The notes: generated by a model not told the origin, from the letters alone. A stretch of 64,000 nucleotides of DNA from Photobacterium ganghwense (GCF_003025595.1 NZ_PYMI01000001.1:620001-684000); one strand, 5' to 3'; numbered from the stretch's first letter, positions 17,493 through 28,937 are shown. Made by a program: numbers and translations.

Positions 17493-18938
17493 ATGTCTGA
17501 AAGGCTAAGACGTACTAAAATCGTAACGACCCTGGGTCCTGCTACCGACCGCGATAATAACCTGGAAAAAATTATTGCCGCCGGCGCAAATGTCGTCCGC
17601 ATGAACTTCTCTCATGGCAGTCCGGAAGATCATATCCAACGCACCAAAACCGTACGTGAAATTGCCGCCAAACTTGGAAAGCACGTCGCTATTCTGGGTG
17701 ACCTGCAAGGCCCGAAAATCCGCGTATCCACATTCAAAGACGGTAAAATCCAACTGGCCATCGGCGACCTGTTCACACTCGACAGTGACTTGCCAAAAGG
17801 CGAAGGTAACCAGCAGGCTGTTGGCCTGGACTATAAAGAGCTGCCGAAAGATGTTGAGCCAGGCGATATCCTGCTGCTTGACGACGGCCGCGTACAGTTG
17901 AAAGTTCTCTCTGTTGAAGGCAACAAGGTACACACGGAAGTCACCGTTGGTGGCCCACTGTCCAACAACAAAGGGATCAACAAAAAAGGCGGTGGCCTTT
18001 CTGCCGCCGCGCTGACTGATAAAGACAAAGCCGATATCCTGACCGCAGCCAAAATGGGTGTGGACTACCTGGCAGTATCTTTCCCGCGTAACGGCGAAGA
18101 CATGAAATATGCCCGCCGTCTGGCCATGGATGCGGGTCTGGAAGCCAAGCTGGTCGCCAAAGTAGAGCGAGCTGAAGCGGTTGCAACCGATGAAGCAATG
18201 GATGACATCATTATGGCATCTGATGCCGTCATGGTTGCCCGTGGTGACCTCGGGGTCGAAATTGGTGACCCTGAGCTGGTTGGCGTTCAGAAGAAACTGA
18301 TTCGTCGCGCCCGTAGCCTGAACCGCACCGTGATCACTGCAACCCAAATGATGGAATCCATGATCACCAGCCCGATGCCAACCCGTGCCGAAGTCATGGA
18401 CGTGGCGAATGCCGTGCTTGATGGAACCGATGCCGTGATGCTTTCTGCCGAAACCGCAGCCGGTGACTTCCCGGTTGAAACGGTAACCGCAATGGCTAAC
18501 GTGTGTCTGGGTGCGGAAAAAGAGCCAAGCATCAACATCTCTAACCACCGAATGACTCGTACTTTCGACTGCGCAGAAGAAACCATTGCGATGTCGACCA
18601 TGTACGCGGCAAACCACATGCAAGGCGTCAAAGCCATGATTGCGATGACAGAGTCAGGCCGTACGCCGCTGATGATGTCACGTATTTCTTCCGGTCTGCC
18701 GATTTTCGCGATGTCACGTAATGAAAGCACTCTGAATCGTGCGGCTCTGTACCGTGGCGTAACACCGGTTTACTTCGATCGCGACAGCGATGCCGGTCTG
18801 GAAGCCGCCAAGCATGCGGTTGCGGTTCTGAAAGAGAACGGTTTCCTGAGCTGCGGCGATCTGGTCATCATCACCCAGGGTGATGTGATGGATACCATTG
18901 GTTCAACCAACAACATGCGTATCCTGACCGTCGACTAA
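17493..18938 (+). CDS. pykA: Pyruvate kinase II (PykA)
   Basis: A 481-residue pyruvate kinase that begins [20 protein letters not shown], almost as E. coli PykA (480 residues), and unlike PykF. It has the TIM-barrel A domain, the small B domain (about 70-165) and the regulatory C domain. Visible motifs are [11 protein letters not shown], the active-site [11 protein letters not shown] with catalytic lysine, and [11 protein letters not shown]. It converts phosphoenolpyruvate plus ADP to pyruvate plus ATP. I start at 17493 because GGAG lies 6 bases upstream and family length results. An in-frame ATG at 17481 would overlap that site. Confidence 0.96.
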   Translation: MSERLRRTKIVTTLGPATDRDNNLEKIIAAGANVVRMNFSHGSPEDHIQRTKTVREIAAKLGKHVAILGDLQGPKIRVSTFKDGKIQLAIGDLFTLDSDLPKGEGNQQAVGLDYKELPKDVEPGDILLLDDGRVQLKVLSVEGNKVHTEVTVGGPLSNNKGINKKGGGLSAAALTDKDKADILTAAKMGVDYLAVSFPRNGEDMKYARRLAMDAGLEAKLVAKVERAEAVATDEAMDDIIMASDAVMVARGDLGVEIGDPELVGVQKKLIRRARSLNRTVITATQMMESMITSPMPTRAEVMDVANAVLDGTDAVMLSAETAAGDFPVETVTAMANVCLGAEKEPSINISNHRMTRTFDCAEETIAMSTMYAANHMQGVKAMIAMTESGRTPLMMSRISSGLPIFAMSRNESTLNRAALYRGVTPVYFDRDSDAGLEAAKHAVAVLKENGFLSCGDLVIITQGDVMDTIGSTNNMRILTVD

Positions 18939-18960
18939 CAGTCGTCAACCAGACACAATC

Positions 18961-18986
18961 AGGGCGGCCCAAAAGCCGCCCTTTTT
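18961..18986 (+). terminator. Rho-independent terminator of pykA
   Basis: AGGGCGGC / GCCGCCCT stem with a CCAAAA loop and six T, 23 bases after the stop. Confidence 0.93.
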
Positions 18987-19077
18987 TATTGCTGGCACTA
19001 AATAATTGATAGTGCGATGCAGGTATAAATTGATGTATGGGAGCGATAATCAATACTCGCGATTACCCAAGCCCCTC

Positions 19078-19539
19078 TCAGGGATAGGTTTTATCCACCC
19101 GAACCCCATTGTCGAAATACAGGATTCGTACTCCATCCCCACGCTGAAACAACATGTCGGTATCCACATCCTGAATCACATCCACCAATTTACCCTCTTC
19201 TGTTTTAATCAGCAGTTCGACCAGTCGGTACTCCACAACATGGCGCTCAGGCTGGCGGTAATGCGCGATGCCCGCCCCGGTAACAGCCCCTATCGCAGTA
19301 GCGACTTCACGACCGGTTCCACCGCCAAACTGGTTGCCGATCAGGCCGCCAATTACGCCCCCCAGCAAGGTTTCCCAGCCATTGCGGTGGGACTCCAGGA
19401 CTTCCTGCTGAGTTATGTACCGCACATTATCTACGTCTCCGAACACCACTTTATTCACGGCCCGCGCTTCATTACGCTGATATGGGCCCGCTTGGGCGAA
19501 CAGGGGTAGAATTAGTAATAACATGAACCACTTTCTCAA
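19078..19539 (-). CDS. Glycine-zipper (17 kDa antigen-type) envelope protein
   Basis: A 153-residue exported protein. The signal sequence (residues 1-17, ending LFAQA) is not followed by a lipobox cysteine. The central GGVIGGLIGNQFGGG and a later TAIGAVTGAG form a glycine-zipper two-helix hairpin like SlyB or 17 kDa surface antigens, which inserts in the outer membrane. The C-terminal part is a small beta-rich domain. The start is a TTG at 19539, chosen because AGGGG lies 9 bases upstream and gives a clean signal peptide. It is convergent with pykA and divergent from aat. Function is not established. Confidence 0.75.
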   Translation of the reverse strand: MRKWFMLLLILPLFAQAGPYQRNEARAVNKVVFGDVDNVRYITQQEVLESHRNGWETLLGGVIGGLIGNQFGGGTGREVATAIGAVTGAGIAHYRQPERHVVEYRLVELLIKTEEGKLVDVIQDVDTDMLFQRGDGVRILYFDNGVRVDKTYP

Positions 19540-19669
19540 TTTATAATCCCCTGATAAAAAGGCGATAACCGCCAAAGATTGAAGTGCATATGATTTTAAC
19601 CCGTCCAGCTGCCGGTCGTATATCTGATACCAGTCAACGCCCGCCAGGTGAGCTATTTTTAGTGTAATT

Positions 19670-20386
19670 ATGGCAATTTATCTCCCGGAGCTTGATCCGG
19701 TCAATACTGATTTTCCGTCACCTGAGACTGCGCTGGCCGATCCTAACGGCTTGCTGGCCTTTGGCGGTGACCTGCGTCCTGAACGTTTACTGGCGGCATA
19801 CCGACAAGGGATCTTCCCGTGGTTTTCCGAAGGTGAACCTCTGCTCTGGTGGAGCCCGTCGCCACGAGCCGTGTTTCTGCCACAGTATTTTCGCCCGAGC
19901 AAAAGCCTGCGGAAATTTTTCCGAAAGTCCGGTTATCAGGTCACCCTGAATCAGGCCTGCCACGATGTGATTCGCCTGTGTGCTGAATCACGCGGGGCTG
20001 ATGAAACCTGGATCACGCCGGAGATGATCTGTGCCTACCAGGCAATGCATGACCTCGGATACTGCCACTCGGTCGAGGTCTGGCGTGAAAACGGCGAACT
20101 CGTCGGCGGATTCTACGGAATTGGCATAGGTGGCATCTTTTGCGGAGAATCGATGTTTTCTCTGGCTGACAACGCATCCAAAATCGCGCTCTGGTTTTTC
20201 TGCCAGCACTTTGACCTGCATGGCGGACAGCTTATTGACTGTCAGATGATGAACAACCACCTTGCATCATTAGGCGCCGTCGAGATGGAGCGTCCTCTGT
20301 TCATGCAGTTTCTCAGTCAACAAAGGGATGCCATACTGAAGTATGGTTGTTACGAGCCACAAACCTTAGCAGTACCCGAATCATGA
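19670..20386 (+). CDS. aat: Leucyl/phenylalanyl-tRNA-protein transferase (Aat)
   Basis: A 238-residue cytosolic enzyme that adds Leu or Phe from aminoacyl-tRNA to N-terminal Arg/Lys, creating a primary N-degron read by ClpS-ClpAP. Family hallmarks are FPSPETALADPNGLLAFGGD near the N-terminus, the RQGIFPWF block and ESMFSLADNASKIAL. It overlaps bpt by four bases (ATGA), so the two transferases are translationally coupled. The adaptor and protease they feed, clpS and clpA, are also in this window near 25.2-27.9 kb. Confidence 0.96.
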   Translation: MAIYLPELDPVNTDFPSPETALADPNGLLAFGGDLRPERLLAAYRQGIFPWFSEGEPLLWWSPSPRAVFLPQYFRPSKSLRKFFRKSGYQVTLNQACHDVIRLCAESRGADETWITPEMICAYQAMHDLGYCHSVEVWRENGELVGGFYGIGIGGIFCGESMFSLADNASKIALWFFCQHFDLHGGQLIDCQMMNNHLASLGAVEMERPLFMQFLSQQRDAILKYGCYEPQTLAVPES

Positions 20387-21090
20387 CCAGTTATCAATCG
20401 ATGTCATTACGTATCGGGGTAACACCGGAGTCCCCCTGTAACTACCTACCGGAAGAGACAGAACAGCTGGGCGTGGTGATGGACCATCACTGGCTAACAC
20501 CGGAAGGCTACGCTCTGTTACTGGCGTCGGGTTATCGCCGCAGCGGCACGGCTGTGTATAAGCCCATGTGTCAGCACTGTACGGCCTGTACCCCATTGCG
20601 AGTGGACTGCCAGCGGTTTACCCCGTCTCGCAGCCAGAAGCGTCAGCAGAATCAAATGAGAAAGCTGCGCTGGGAATTTAAACCCAACCTCGATCCGGGT
20701 TGGTTCGAACTGTATGCGCGCTACATTAACCAGCGCCATGCTGACGGCAGCATGTTTCCGCCGAACAAGAAACAGTTTTTTGAGTTCTGTACTGCCCCTT
20801 GGATGAATACCCTGTTTCTGCATGGGTATGACGGTGATAGGCTGATTGCAGTAGCAATTACGGATGTGCTGGACGATGCACTGAGTGCGGTATACAGCTT
20901 TTTTGATCCGGCATCGCCACTGTCACTGGGCACGCTCTGCGTCCTTTATCAGATTCACTACTGCCAGCTGACGGAGCGTTCCTGGCTGTATCCCGGCTAT
21001 CAGATTGATGCCTGTAAAGCGATGAATTACAAAATACGGTTTCAGCCTTACGAACTGCTGAAAAACAACCGCTGGCAGTCAGGCGAGTAA
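20383..21090 (+). CDS. bpt: Aspartate/glutamate leucyltransferase (Bpt, ATE1-like)
   Basis: A 235-residue transferase of the bacterial ATE-like group, which attaches Leu to N-terminal Asp or Glu and so makes them N-degrons; V. vulnificus Bpt is the characterised example. The N-terminal domain has a CQHCTACTPLRVDC cysteine cluster (about residues 60-75), and the C-terminal GNAT-like domain includes LSAVYSFFDP and LYPGYQIDACKAMNYK. The start ATG at 20383 overlaps the aat stop, whereas an open extension upstream lies inside aat and is rejected. The aat-bpt-infA order matches other Vibrionaceae. Confidence 0.95.
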   Translation: MTSYQSMSLRIGVTPESPCNYLPEETEQLGVVMDHHWLTPEGYALLLASGYRRSGTAVYKPMCQHCTACTPLRVDCQRFTPSRSQKRQQNQMRKLRWEFKPNLDPGWFELYARYINQRHADGSMFPPNKKQFFEFCTAPWMNTLFLHGYDGDRLIAVAITDVLDDALSAVYSFFDPASPLSLGTLCVLYQIHYCQLTERSWLYPGYQIDACKAMNYKIRFQPYELLKNNRWQSGE

Positions 21091-21263
21091 AAAAGCGGCT
21101 GTTTTATTCACCAGTACCGGCATTGACCTGCGATTAATTCGTTTAAATGCATCTCAGTAGCTGACAAAGGTTTACTGCGCAGGTAAAATTGCGGCCTAAA
21201 CTTTACACTTAACCAGTTTCAAGGCAACATCCGGCCCGATCAGAAGAATGGCTGGTAGCCTAA

Positions 21264-21491
<228 letters not shown>

Positions 21492-21522
21492 TCTTGCCAA
21501 TCCAAGATAACAGAATACAAAT

Positions 21523-21551
21523 AAAACCCGGCCTTAGGCCGGGTTTTATTT
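21523..21551 (+). terminator. Rho-independent terminator of infA
   Basis: Perfect 11-bp inverted repeat AAAACCCGGCC / GGCCGGGTTTT with a TTA loop and following T-rich run. Confidence 0.94.
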
Positions 21552-21787
21552 TTTCAGTCCCACCAAATCGCAGACACGGCGCGCTCAGCCCTTCAAGCAC
21601 GGCTTCTTATCAGTTCGATAAAACAATTTGCTCAAGTTCTGAAAATCATTTTATTTGCCTCAGGGGCAGAACGGTTGTCTAATCGCGCTGCACCCAACCG
21701 CGTACGACCGAGGTGTAAACGGGGACCCTCCCTTTTTATCTGTCATACCGTGAAATCTGTCAGCAGCACGGCCGTTTAGGAATGACA

Positions 21788-21970
21788 ATGAAACCTCTCG
21801 CAATCAATGATTATCAGGCCGAGTTACACCTGATTACACTTTGCGATATCGCAGCTCATATTCGCCCTCAGAACAAATCGCTGGAGTCGACGCTTACGTC
21901 AAGCCGTCGCAAAAGAAAAATGGCCCTGAGACGACCAGCTAAAACTCCGATGACGACACCAAGCGTCTAA
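21788..21970 (+). CDS. Possible upstream reading frame in the speA leader
   Basis: A 60-codon open frame starting MKPLAINDYQAEL, with AGGA 6 bases before the ATG (a second in-frame ATG at 21782 lacks spacing). It ends 130 bp before speA. The C-terminal part SSRRKRKMALRRP has five arginines in eleven codons, two of them the rarer AGA and one CGA. I recognise no family. Because speA encodes arginine decarboxylase, an arginine-sensing leader peptide is conceivable, but chance openness of a 180-base stretch cannot be excluded. Confidence 0.35.
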   Translation: MKPLAINDYQAELHLITLCDIAAHIRPQNKSLESTLTSSRRKRKMALRRPAKTPMTTPSV

Positions 21971-22100
21971 CCACGATTTCTCCGGCGTCTTACACGCTGG
22001 GTCTATTTATTTCCGGTGCTTGCCTTTTCTGAATATTGGCGGGCGGCTTTGTTACGCCCGTTCGCTGCGGCATGCCCCGTATAAACACTGAGGATTTACT

Positions 22101-24023
22101 ATGAGTGATTGGTCAATCGACAATGCTCGCGACATTTACAACACGCCTTACTGGGGTCAGGGCTACTTTGATATTAATGCTGAAGGTGACGTTACCGTCA
22201 GCCCAGATGTCTCCAACCCTAATAACAGGATTGCCCTTTCCGCACTGGCTGACGATCTGATCGCTCAGGGCGCCTCGCTGCCGGTTCTGGTTCGTTTTCC
22301 GGAAATCCTGCACCACCGGGTAGACAGCCTGTGTGCGACATTCAATAACGCCATCGCAGACTATGGCTACGATGGCCAGTACCTTGCTGTTTACCCAATT
22401 AAAGTGAACCAGCAAGAAGCCGTAGTCAGTGAAATTCTGGCCAGCCAGTATGCCAAACAACAGCGTCAGCTGGGTTTGGAAGCCGGCAGCAAGCCAGAAC
22501 TGATGGCTGTACTGGCGATGGCGCATCAGGCCAGTTCGGTGATTGTGTGCAACGGCTACAAAGACCGCGAATACATCCGTCTGGCGCTGATTGGCGAAAA
22601 GCTGGGGCACGAAGTGTATATCGTGCTGGAAAAACTGTCTGAGCTGGAGACCGTGATTCAACAAGCGGCAGAGCTGGGTGTTCGCCCTCGCCTGGGCCTG
22701 CGCGCACGTCTGACGGCTCAGAGCAAAGGCAAATGGGAAGCCAGTGGTGGCGAAAAATCCAAATTCGGTCTGTCTGCCTCTCAGGTACTGACCGTGATGA
22801 ATAAGCTGCGCGAAAGCAACATGCTGGATTGCCTGCAACTGCTGCATTTTCACTTAGGGTCTCAGATTGCCAATATCCGCGACGTTCGTAACGGCGTCAG
22901 TGAAGCCGGTCGTGTATATGCCGAGCTGTACCGTCTGGGTGCTGGCATCACCACGGTGGATGTCGGCGGTGGCCTGGCCGTCGATTACGAAGGCACACGT
23001 AGCCAGAACAGTTGTTCCATGAACTACAGCCTGCGTGAATATGCGAACAACGTGGTCTACACCATTGGCGATATCTGTAAAGAATATGGCATTGCCATGC
23101 CGCGCATTATTTCGGAGTCAGGCCGAAACCTGACAGCGCATCATGCGGTACTGATCAGTGACGTTATTGGTGTTGAAAGTTATAAACCGGAAGCGGCCAT
23201 TGCCCCGCCGGAATCTGCCCCTCAGCTGCTGCTGAACATGTGGCGATCCTGGCTGGAACTGAGCACCCTGACGGATCACCGTTCACTGATTGAGATTTAT
23301 CATGACAATCAGAACGATTTGGCGGAAGCGCATACTCAGTTTTCAATGGGCATGCTCACCTTCGAAGAACGTGCATGGGCTGAACAAATCAGCCTGCGCC
23401 TGAGCTTTGAGCTGCAAAAGCGCCTGTCGCCGAAAAACCGTGCCCATCGTCCGTTGCTGGACGAACTGCAGGAGCGCTTTGCCGATAAGTTCTTTGTGAA
23501 CTTTTCGCTGTTCCAGTCTCTGCCAGATGCCTGGGGTATCGAGCAAATTTTTCCGGTGCTGCCACTCAGCCACCTGGACAAAGAGCCTGAGCAGCGTGCT
23601 GTGATTATGGACATCACCTGTGATTCTGACGGCGCGATTGACCAGTATGTCGAAGGACAGGGTATCGAAAGTACTCTGGCGGTCCCAAGCTGGAGCGATG
23701 AAACGCCATACCGGATGGGTTTCTTCCTGGTTGGCGCTTACCAAGAAATTCTGGGCGATATGCACAACCTGTTCGGCGATACCGATACCGCCGTAGTGCG
23801 CTGCCAGCCTGAGGGCGGGTATCATATCGAGCACATTGACCGCGGCGACAGCGTGGGTGATGTACTGCGATACGTTCACCTCGATGCGGCAACTTTCCTG
23901 CGTCAGTACGAGGAAATGGTCGCGAAGTATCTGCCACCGTCAGAGCACAGTGGTATTCTGGCTGAGCTGGCAGAAGGCCTGCAGGGCTACACTTACCTTG
24001 AAGATATTCGAGGCTGCCGATAA
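22101..24023 (+). CDS. speA: Biosynthetic arginine decarboxylase (SpeA)
   Basis: A 640-residue PLP enzyme of the alanine-racemase-fold decarboxylase class, converting arginine to agmatine. The PLP lysine lies in [12 protein letters not shown] near residue 100, and [25 protein letters not shown] and the C-terminal [14 protein letters not shown] segment, with the catalytic cysteine of the dimer interface, are present. Length fits the family (E. coli 658). It is followed by speB, giving the agmatine route to putrescine. Ribosome site GAGGA precedes the ATG. Confidence 0.96.
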   Translation: MSDWSIDNARDIYNTPYWGQGYFDINAEGDVTVSPDVSNPNNRIALSALADDLIAQGASLPVLVRFPEILHHRVDSLCATFNNAIADYGYDGQYLAVYPIKVNQQEAVVSEILASQYAKQQRQLGLEAGSKPELMAVLAMAHQASSVIVCNGYKDREYIRLALIGEKLGHEVYIVLEKLSELETVIQQAAELGVRPRLGLRARLTAQSKGKWEASGGEKSKFGLSASQVLTVMNKLRESNMLDCLQLLHFHLGSQIANIRDVRNGVSEAGRVYAELYRLGAGITTVDVGGGLAVDYEGTRSQNSCSMNYSLREYANNVVYTIGDICKEYGIAMPRIISESGRNLTAHHAVLISDVIGVESYKPEAAIAPPESAPQLLLNMWRSWLELSTLTDHRSLIEIYHDNQNDLAEAHTQFSMGMLTFEERAWAEQISLRLSFELQKRLSPKNRAHRPLLDELQERFADKFFVNFSLFQSLPDAWGIEQIFPVLPLSHLDKEPEQRAVIMDITCDSDGAIDQYVEGQGIESTLAVPSWSDETPYRMGFFLVGAYQEILGDMHNLFGDTDTAVVRCQPEGGYHIEHIDRGDSVGDVLRYVHLDAATFLRQYEEMVAKYLPPSEHSGILAELAEGLQGYTYLEDIRGCR

Positions 24024-24160
24024 ATCACGGTTCGCCGCCCGCCAGAAGTCTGATGACAATGGCGGGCGGCGAATCCATCAATTTTGAACGCCTTTCCTCA
24101 CGCGACGCTGACGAATTGATAGTGACATATCAATACCGACGCACAGTGGAGGACAACAAC

Positions 24161-25126
24161 TTGAAAAAAGACACTGATTCTCAGGAGAGCACTGCATTGT
24201 CAAATAACGCGCTAGCGACCCTTGCTAACTACCCGGATTATTCACTGTACGCCAATGCCTTCGGCTTTTTGCGTCAACCGCTGAATTTCACCCCACATAC
24301 GTCTGACGCTGATGTAGTCATCACCGGTGTTCCGTTTGATATGGCGACAACCGGTCGCTCTGGCAGCCGCATGGGGCCAGGTGCAATTCGTCAGGTTTCC
24401 ACCAATCTGGCATGGGAAGGCAAACGCTGGCCGTGGACTTTTTCTCTGACCGACAAAATCCGCATTGCCGATTGTGGCGATTTGGTGTTCGACAGCGGTG
24501 ACGCCGCACAAATGTGTGAGCGCCTGGAAAAACATGCCACCAGCCTGATAGAACACGGTAAAACCCTGCTGACGTTTGGTGGCGATCATTTCGTGACGCT
24601 GCCGCTGCTACGGGCACACGCCAAAAAGTACGGCAAAATGGCACTGATCCACTTTGATGCTCATACCGACACTTATCATTTGGGCAGCCAGTATGATCAC
24701 GGCACCATGTTCTACCATGCGCCGAAAGAGGGCCTCATTGACCCGCATCACTCCATCCAGATTGGTATCCGTACCGAGTACAGCAACAAGCTGGGCTTCA
24801 ATGTTCTGGATGCGGCAAGTGCAAATGATCAGTCCGTTGAACAGATTGTCGAGAACATCAAACAGACCGTGGGTGACTTACCGGTTTACCTGACTTTTGA
24901 CATTGACTGCCTGGATCCGGCATTTGCACCGGGCACCGGCACTCCGGTATGTGGCGGTCTGACTTCAGACAAAGCGCTGAAAATCATCCGTGGCCTGCAA
25001 GGGATCAACCTGATTGGGATGGATGTCGTGGAAGTGGCACCAGCCTACGACCATGCGGAAATCACAGCGTTAGCAGCCGCAACACTTGCTGTTGACCTGC
25101 TGCACCTGTGGGCATCCGAGCGTTAA
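24161..25126 (+). CDS. speB: Agmatinase (SpeB)
   Basis: A 321-residue (or 309) ureohydrolase that splits agmatine into putrescine and urea. The dimanganese motifs [19 protein letters not shown] and [14 protein letters not shown] are intact. No good ATG exists: a TTG at 24161 has GGAGG 8 bases upstream, and a second TTG at 24197 (beginning [15 protein letters not shown]) has AGGAG 9 bases upstream and gives a length nearer E. coli SpeB (306). I list the stronger ribosome site. An ATG at 24053 lies further upstream but has no ribosome site. It forms an operon with speA. Confidence 0.94.
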   Translation: MKKDTDSQESTALSNNALATLANYPDYSLYANAFGFLRQPLNFTPHTSDADVVITGVPFDMATTGRSGSRMGPGAIRQVSTNLAWEGKRWPWTFSLTDKIRIADCGDLVFDSGDAAQMCERLEKHATSLIEHGKTLLTFGGDHFVTLPLLRAHAKKYGKMALIHFDAHTDTYHLGSQYDHGTMFYHAPKEGLIDPHHSIQIGIRTEYSNKLGFNVLDAASANDQSVEQIVENIKQTVGDLPVYLTFDIDCLDPAFAPGTGTPVCGGLTSDKALKIIRGLQGINLIGMDVVEVAPAYDHAEITALAAATLAVDLLHLWASER

Positions 25127-25167
25127 TCAATACCAAGTGATCACGCTCAAACAGCATGATAGCGATA

Positions 25168-25198
25168 AAAAATAACCGCCTAAAGGCGGTTATTTTAT
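25168..25198. terminator. Bidirectional terminator between speB and clpA
   Basis: AAAATAACCGCC / GGCGGTTATTTT with a TAAA loop; A-rich before and T-rich after, so it can stop both converging transcripts. Confidence 0.92.
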
Positions 25199-25240
25199 TT
25201 CTACAGTTAACTGAACAAGACGTGCCCTTGGTTCAGTCTA

Positions 25241-27505
25241 TCAGTGCGCCGGTTCGACCTGACTGCTGAACAGGAATTCCAGCTGGTCATTGACCAGATC
25301 AACCCGTACAGAGCCACCGTTAATCAACTCACCAAACAACAGCTCATTGGCCATTGGTTTTTTCAGGTTGTCCTGAATCACACGCGCCATCGGACGCGCA
25401 CCCATCGCCTTGTCATAACCTTTGTTTGCCAGCCATTCACGGGCTGCCGACGAAACTTCCATCGACACACCACGAGCATCCAGCTGCGCCTGAAGTTCAA
25501 CAATGAACTTGTCGACCACCTGAGAGATAACCTCTTTTTCAAGATGGTTAAACCAGATAATGCTATCCAGACGGTTACGGAATTCCGGCGTAAAGACACG
25601 CTTGATTTCCGACATCGCGTCGTGGCTGTGATCCTGTTGGATCAAACCGATCGACTTACGCACAGTTTCAGTCACACCGGCGTTGGTGGTCATTACCAGA
25701 ATCACATTGCGGAAATCCGCCTTACGGCCGTTGTTATCCGTCAGCGTACCGTTGTCCATCACCTGCAACAGCAGGTTAAATACGTCAGGGTGTGCTTTTT
25801 CAATCTCATCCAGCAGTACAACTGAGTGAGGATGTTTAATCACGGCATCGGTCAGCAAACCACCCTGGTCATAACCCACGTAACCCGGAGGCGCACCAAT
25901 CAGACGGCTGACAGTGTGACGTTCCATGTACTCTGACATATCGAAACGCAGCAACTCAATACCCAGAGTACGTGCCAGCTGCACGGTTACTTCGGTTTTA
26001 CCTACCCCGGTCGGGCCGGCAAACAGGAACGACCCCACAGGCTTGTTCTCGGCACCCAAACCAGCGCGGCTCAGCTTGATGGCTTCTGTCAGCGCATCAA
26101 TCGCCGGATCCTGACCAAACACCAGCATCTTCAGTTTCTTATCCAGCTTTTGCAGTACATCGCGGTCGCTGGAAGAGACTGATTTCTCAGGGATGCGAGC
26201 CATTTTGGCAATCATGGCTTCAATGTCACTGACATTAACGGTTTTCTTGCGCTTGCTCGCCGGAGCAAGACGACAACGCGCACCCGCTTCATCAATTACG
26301 TCAATTGCCTTGTCAGGCAGATGGCGTTCGTTGATGTATTTGGCCGACAGTTCAACAGCAGCACGGATGGCTTTGTTAGTAAATCGCACTTCATGGTGCG
26401 CTTCGTACTTCGGCTTCAGCCCCATCAGGATCTTCGTGGTGTCATCCAGCGATGGCTCAACAATATCAATCTTCTGGAAGCGGCGTGACAATGCGCGCTC
26501 TTTCTCAAAGATATTGCTGTATTCCTGGTAGGTGGTTGAACCCATACAACGAATCTTACCGCTGCTCAGCAGAGGTTTGATCAGGTTCGCCGCATCAACC
26601 TGTCCGCCAGACGCTGCCCCGGCACCGATAATGGTGTGGATTTCGTCGATGAACAGAATGGCATGATCTTCTTTTTCCAGTTGCTTCAGGATAGCTTTGA
26701 ATCGCTTCTCAAAGTCACCGCGGTACTTAGTCCCGGCCAGCAGTGAGCCGATATCCAGAGAGTAAATCACACAGTCTTTGATAACCTCTGGCACCTGGCC
26801 TTCTACGATGCGCCAGGCCAGCCCTTCCGCAATGGCGGTTTTACCGACACCAGCTTCGCCTACCAGCAGAGGGTTGTTTTTACGGCGACGGCACAAGACC
26901 TGAACGGTACGTTCCAGTTCATTGTCACGACCAATCAGCGGGTCGACCCCACCGGCACGAGCCAGTTGGTTCAGGTTAGTGGCAAAGTTTTCCAGCTTAT
27001 CTTCTGAGCTTTGTTCGCTGCGAGGGTCATCCCCGCCCACATCCGAACCATGAAGATCGTCGTTTCCACTGTCTTTCACAGTGCCATGAGAAATGAAGTT
27101 CACGACGTCAAGACGGCTGATGTCGCTTTTCTTCAGGAGGTATGCAGCGTGAGATTCCTGCTCGCTGAAAATCGCGACCAGAACATTCGCGCCAGTGACT
27201 TCACTGCGTCCGGAAGACTGAACGTGGAACACAGCACGTTGCAACACACGTTGGAAACTGAGTGTAGGCTGGGTTTCCCTGCTCTCGTCGTCCACCGGAA
27301 TCAGTGGCGTAGTTTGCTCAATGAAGGAGTCCAGTTCTTTGCGCAGCGTATCCAGATCAGCACGGCAAGCCAGCAGTGCTTCCTGAGCAGATGCATTCTC
27401 CAACAACGCCAACAGCAGGTGCTCTACTGTCATAAATTCATGGCGCTTTTCCCTGGCGCGTGCAAATGCAGCGTTCAAGCTCGCTTCAAGTTCTTTATTT
27501 AGCAT
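25241..27505 (-). CDS. clpA: ATP-dependent Clp protease ATPase subunit ClpA
   Basis: A 754-residue AAA+ unfoldase with an N-domain (about 1-140, where ClpS docks) and two ATPase modules. Walker A motifs are GEAGVGKT (near 215) and GPTGVGKT (near 495), with Walker [10 protein letters not shown] and [13 protein letters not shown]. It pairs with ClpP to degrade SsrA-tagged and N-degron proteins. Length equals the usual 750-758. It follows clpS by 49 bp on the same strand; ribosome site GGGGAGG precedes the ATG. Confidence 0.97.
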   Translation of the reverse strand: MLNKELEASLNAAFARAREKRHEFMTVEHLLLALLENASAQEALLACRADLDTLRKELDSFIEQTTPLIPVDDESRETQPTLSFQRVLQRAVFHVQSSGRSEVTGANVLVAIFSEQESHAAYLLKKSDISRLDVVNFISHGTVKDSGNDDLHGSDVGGDDPRSEQSSEDKLENFATNLNQLARAGGVDPLIGRDNELERTVQVLCRRRKNNPLLVGEAGVGKTAIAEGLAWRIVEGQVPEVIKDCVIYSLDIGSLLAGTKYRGDFEKRFKAILKQLEKEDHAILFIDEIHTIIGAGAASGGQVDAANLIKPLLSSGKIRCMGSTTYQEYSNIFEKERALSRRFQKIDIVEPSLDDTTKILMGLKPKYEAHHEVRFTNKAIRAAVELSAKYINERHLPDKAIDVIDEAGARCRLAPASKRKKTVNVSDIEAMIAKMARIPEKSVSSSDRDVLQKLDKKLKMLVFGQDPAIDALTEAIKLSRAGLGAENKPVGSFLFAGPTGVGKTEVTVQLARTLGIELLRFDMSEYMERHTVSRLIGAPPGYVGYDQGGLLTDAVIKHPHSVVLLDEIEKAHPDVFNLLLQVMDNGTLTDNNGRKADFRNVILVMTTNAGVTETVRKSIGLIQQDHSHDAMSEIKRVFTPEFRNRLDSIIWFNHLEKEVISQVVDKFIVELQAQLDARGVSMEVSSAAREWLANKGYDKAMGARPMARVIQDNLKKPMANELLFGELINGGSVRVDLVNDQLEFLFSSQVEPAH

Positions 27506-27553
27506 AAGGCACCTCCCCTAAATACCACTCAATTATGGCGTGCCGAAAAAAGC

Positions 27554-27874
27554 CTAAGCTTTTTCCATCGTACACAGTAGCGGATGTTCATGCTCCCTTG
27601 CATACATCATTACCTGAGCAACCTTGGTCTCGGCGACTTCGGCTGTGAAGGTGCCGCATACGGCCTTCCCTTCATAATGCACAGTTAGCATCAACTGTGT
27701 GGATTTCTCCAAATCCATGGAGAAGAACTTCTGTAACACTTCTATCACAAAATCCATCGGTGTGTAATCATCATTATTTAAAATTACTTTGTACATCGAT
27801 GGGGGCTTAACCCGGGTTTCCTCGTCTTCCAGAATATCGGATTCCGGAACGATCCACTCGTATAACTTACTCAT
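27554..27874 (-). CDS. clpS: ClpA adaptor ClpS
   Basis: A 106-residue N-recognin adaptor. The core [19 protein letters not shown] and the [19 protein letters not shown] regions form the pocket that binds N-terminal Leu, Phe, Trp or Tyr and passes substrates to ClpA. Length matches E. coli (106). It is divergent from cspD, as in E. coli. Together with aat and bpt at 19.7-21.1 kb, this window holds most of the bacterial N-degron pathway except clpP. Confidence 0.97.
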   Translation of the reverse strand: MSKLYEWIVPESDILEDEETRVKPPSMYKVILNNDDYTPMDFVIEVLQKFFSMDLEKSTQLMLTVHYEGKAVCGTFTAEVAETKVAQVMMYAREHEHPLLCTMEKA

Positions 27875-28359
27875 AACCTTAACTTACCAGTACGATAGGA
27901 ATAGTCCACCAATAAACAACAACTTAAGCTAGGACTAAGTGTATGTGGCGATTTCGACCGCAGTTTTCCTATCACTATATTCAGACTAATGCACTCATTG
28001 TATTCCAGCAACTAAGAGATGACTACGATAATGCCGAAAAACCGCCAATAAGACGGTGACCTGACGCGGGAAAACCGCCTTAAAGGAGGGATATTTTACG
28101 ACAGAAAATAGCGTACAGACTAATGACTGAGTTTTACTTCCTTTTCAGAGCTTTCAACTGCATTCATCGTCTTTTTTTTCACCAACTGGTATTTTATGAG
28201 ATTGTTACAATATGCACTTGACTGTCTATATTTTTTTACTAGAGTGTAACTTGTAGTAGATACTCACTGCATCAAATTAGCATTAGTATGCAATGCATGA
28301 TAAAAAGGATCGGCAAACTAATGCAAAATGGAACTTGAATGCACAGAAGGATGTATAGC
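27875..28359. promoter_or_regulatory. clpS-cspD divergent spacer
   Basis: A 485-bp AT-rich intergenic region with no credible gene. It must hold both promoters. A poly-T stretch near 28232 and TATAAT-like tracts near 28190-28240 are seen, but I cannot assign transcription starts. Confidence 0.35.
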
Positions 28360-28581
28360 ATGGCAACAGGTACAGTTAAATGGTTCAACAACGCGAAAGG
28401 GTTTGGTTTCATCTGTCCGGAAACCGGTGAGGGTGACATCTTTGCGCACTATTCAACTATCCAAATGGACGGCTACCGGACACTCAAAGCGGGCCAGCAG
28501 GTCAACTACACTGTAGAGACGGGTCCAAAAGGTTTCCATGCAAAGGAAATAGTTCCGGTCCAACTCGACGCCGCGAAGTGA
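28360..28581 (+). CDS. cspD: Cold-shock-like protein CspD
   Basis: A 73-residue cold-shock-domain protein with RNP1 KGFGFICPE and RNP2 DIFAHYSTI motifs. IQMDGYRTLKAGQ is diagnostic of CspD as against CspA. In E. coli CspD inhibits replication in stationary phase and is degraded by Lon. The start is the ATG at 28360 (MATGTVKWFNN), with AGAAGG 9 bases upstream. In-frame codons before it are not supported. It is divergent from clpS. Confidence 0.95.
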   Translation: MATGTVKWFNNAKGFGFICPETGEGDIFAHYSTIQMDGYRTLKAGQQVNYTVETGPKGFHAKEIVPVQLDAAK

Positions 28582-28612
28582 CCTCGCAATTACAGTTCTC
28601 TATTCGGTACAT

Positions 28613-28641
28613 GAAAGACAGGCCAAAGCCTGTCTTTTTTA
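28613..28641 (+). terminator. Rho-independent terminator of cspD
   Basis: AAAGACAGGC / GCCTGTCTTT stem with a CAAA loop and a run of T. Confidence 0.93.
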
Positions 28642-28937
28642 TTGTTCGGGTTTTCAGTGCTGGCGCCATCCGGACCCGGAGTTTTTTGCTATCTCATTCA
28701 TCAGCACTGAAACTGACAAATGAATAATTATTAAATAACGGTGATCCTAATCCAATTATTTAAATTTAACATTATTTAAACAAAAAGCCCTATTTATACA
28801 GCTTTGCTGTTTATCTTTCCATTCATATGTCGCGCATTTTTCACACAGCCATTTACGCCAACTATTCACTCAAAGACTTATCACTCAAAAAAGAATCGCC
28901 GGCAAAATGCATAGACTGCGTTTCAGCAACGCCAATA
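28642..28937. other. AT-rich spacer between cspD and icd
   Basis: About 300 bp between two converging genes. Short open frames occur on the plus strand but run into the icd terminator and have no ribosome site. No feature was recognised. Confidence 0.4.

Noticed and set aside
17505..18623. 372-codon open frame antisense to pykA
   Set aside because: Composition is rich in His, Cys and Phe, as expected of an antisense shadow of a highly expressed gene; pykA is certain.
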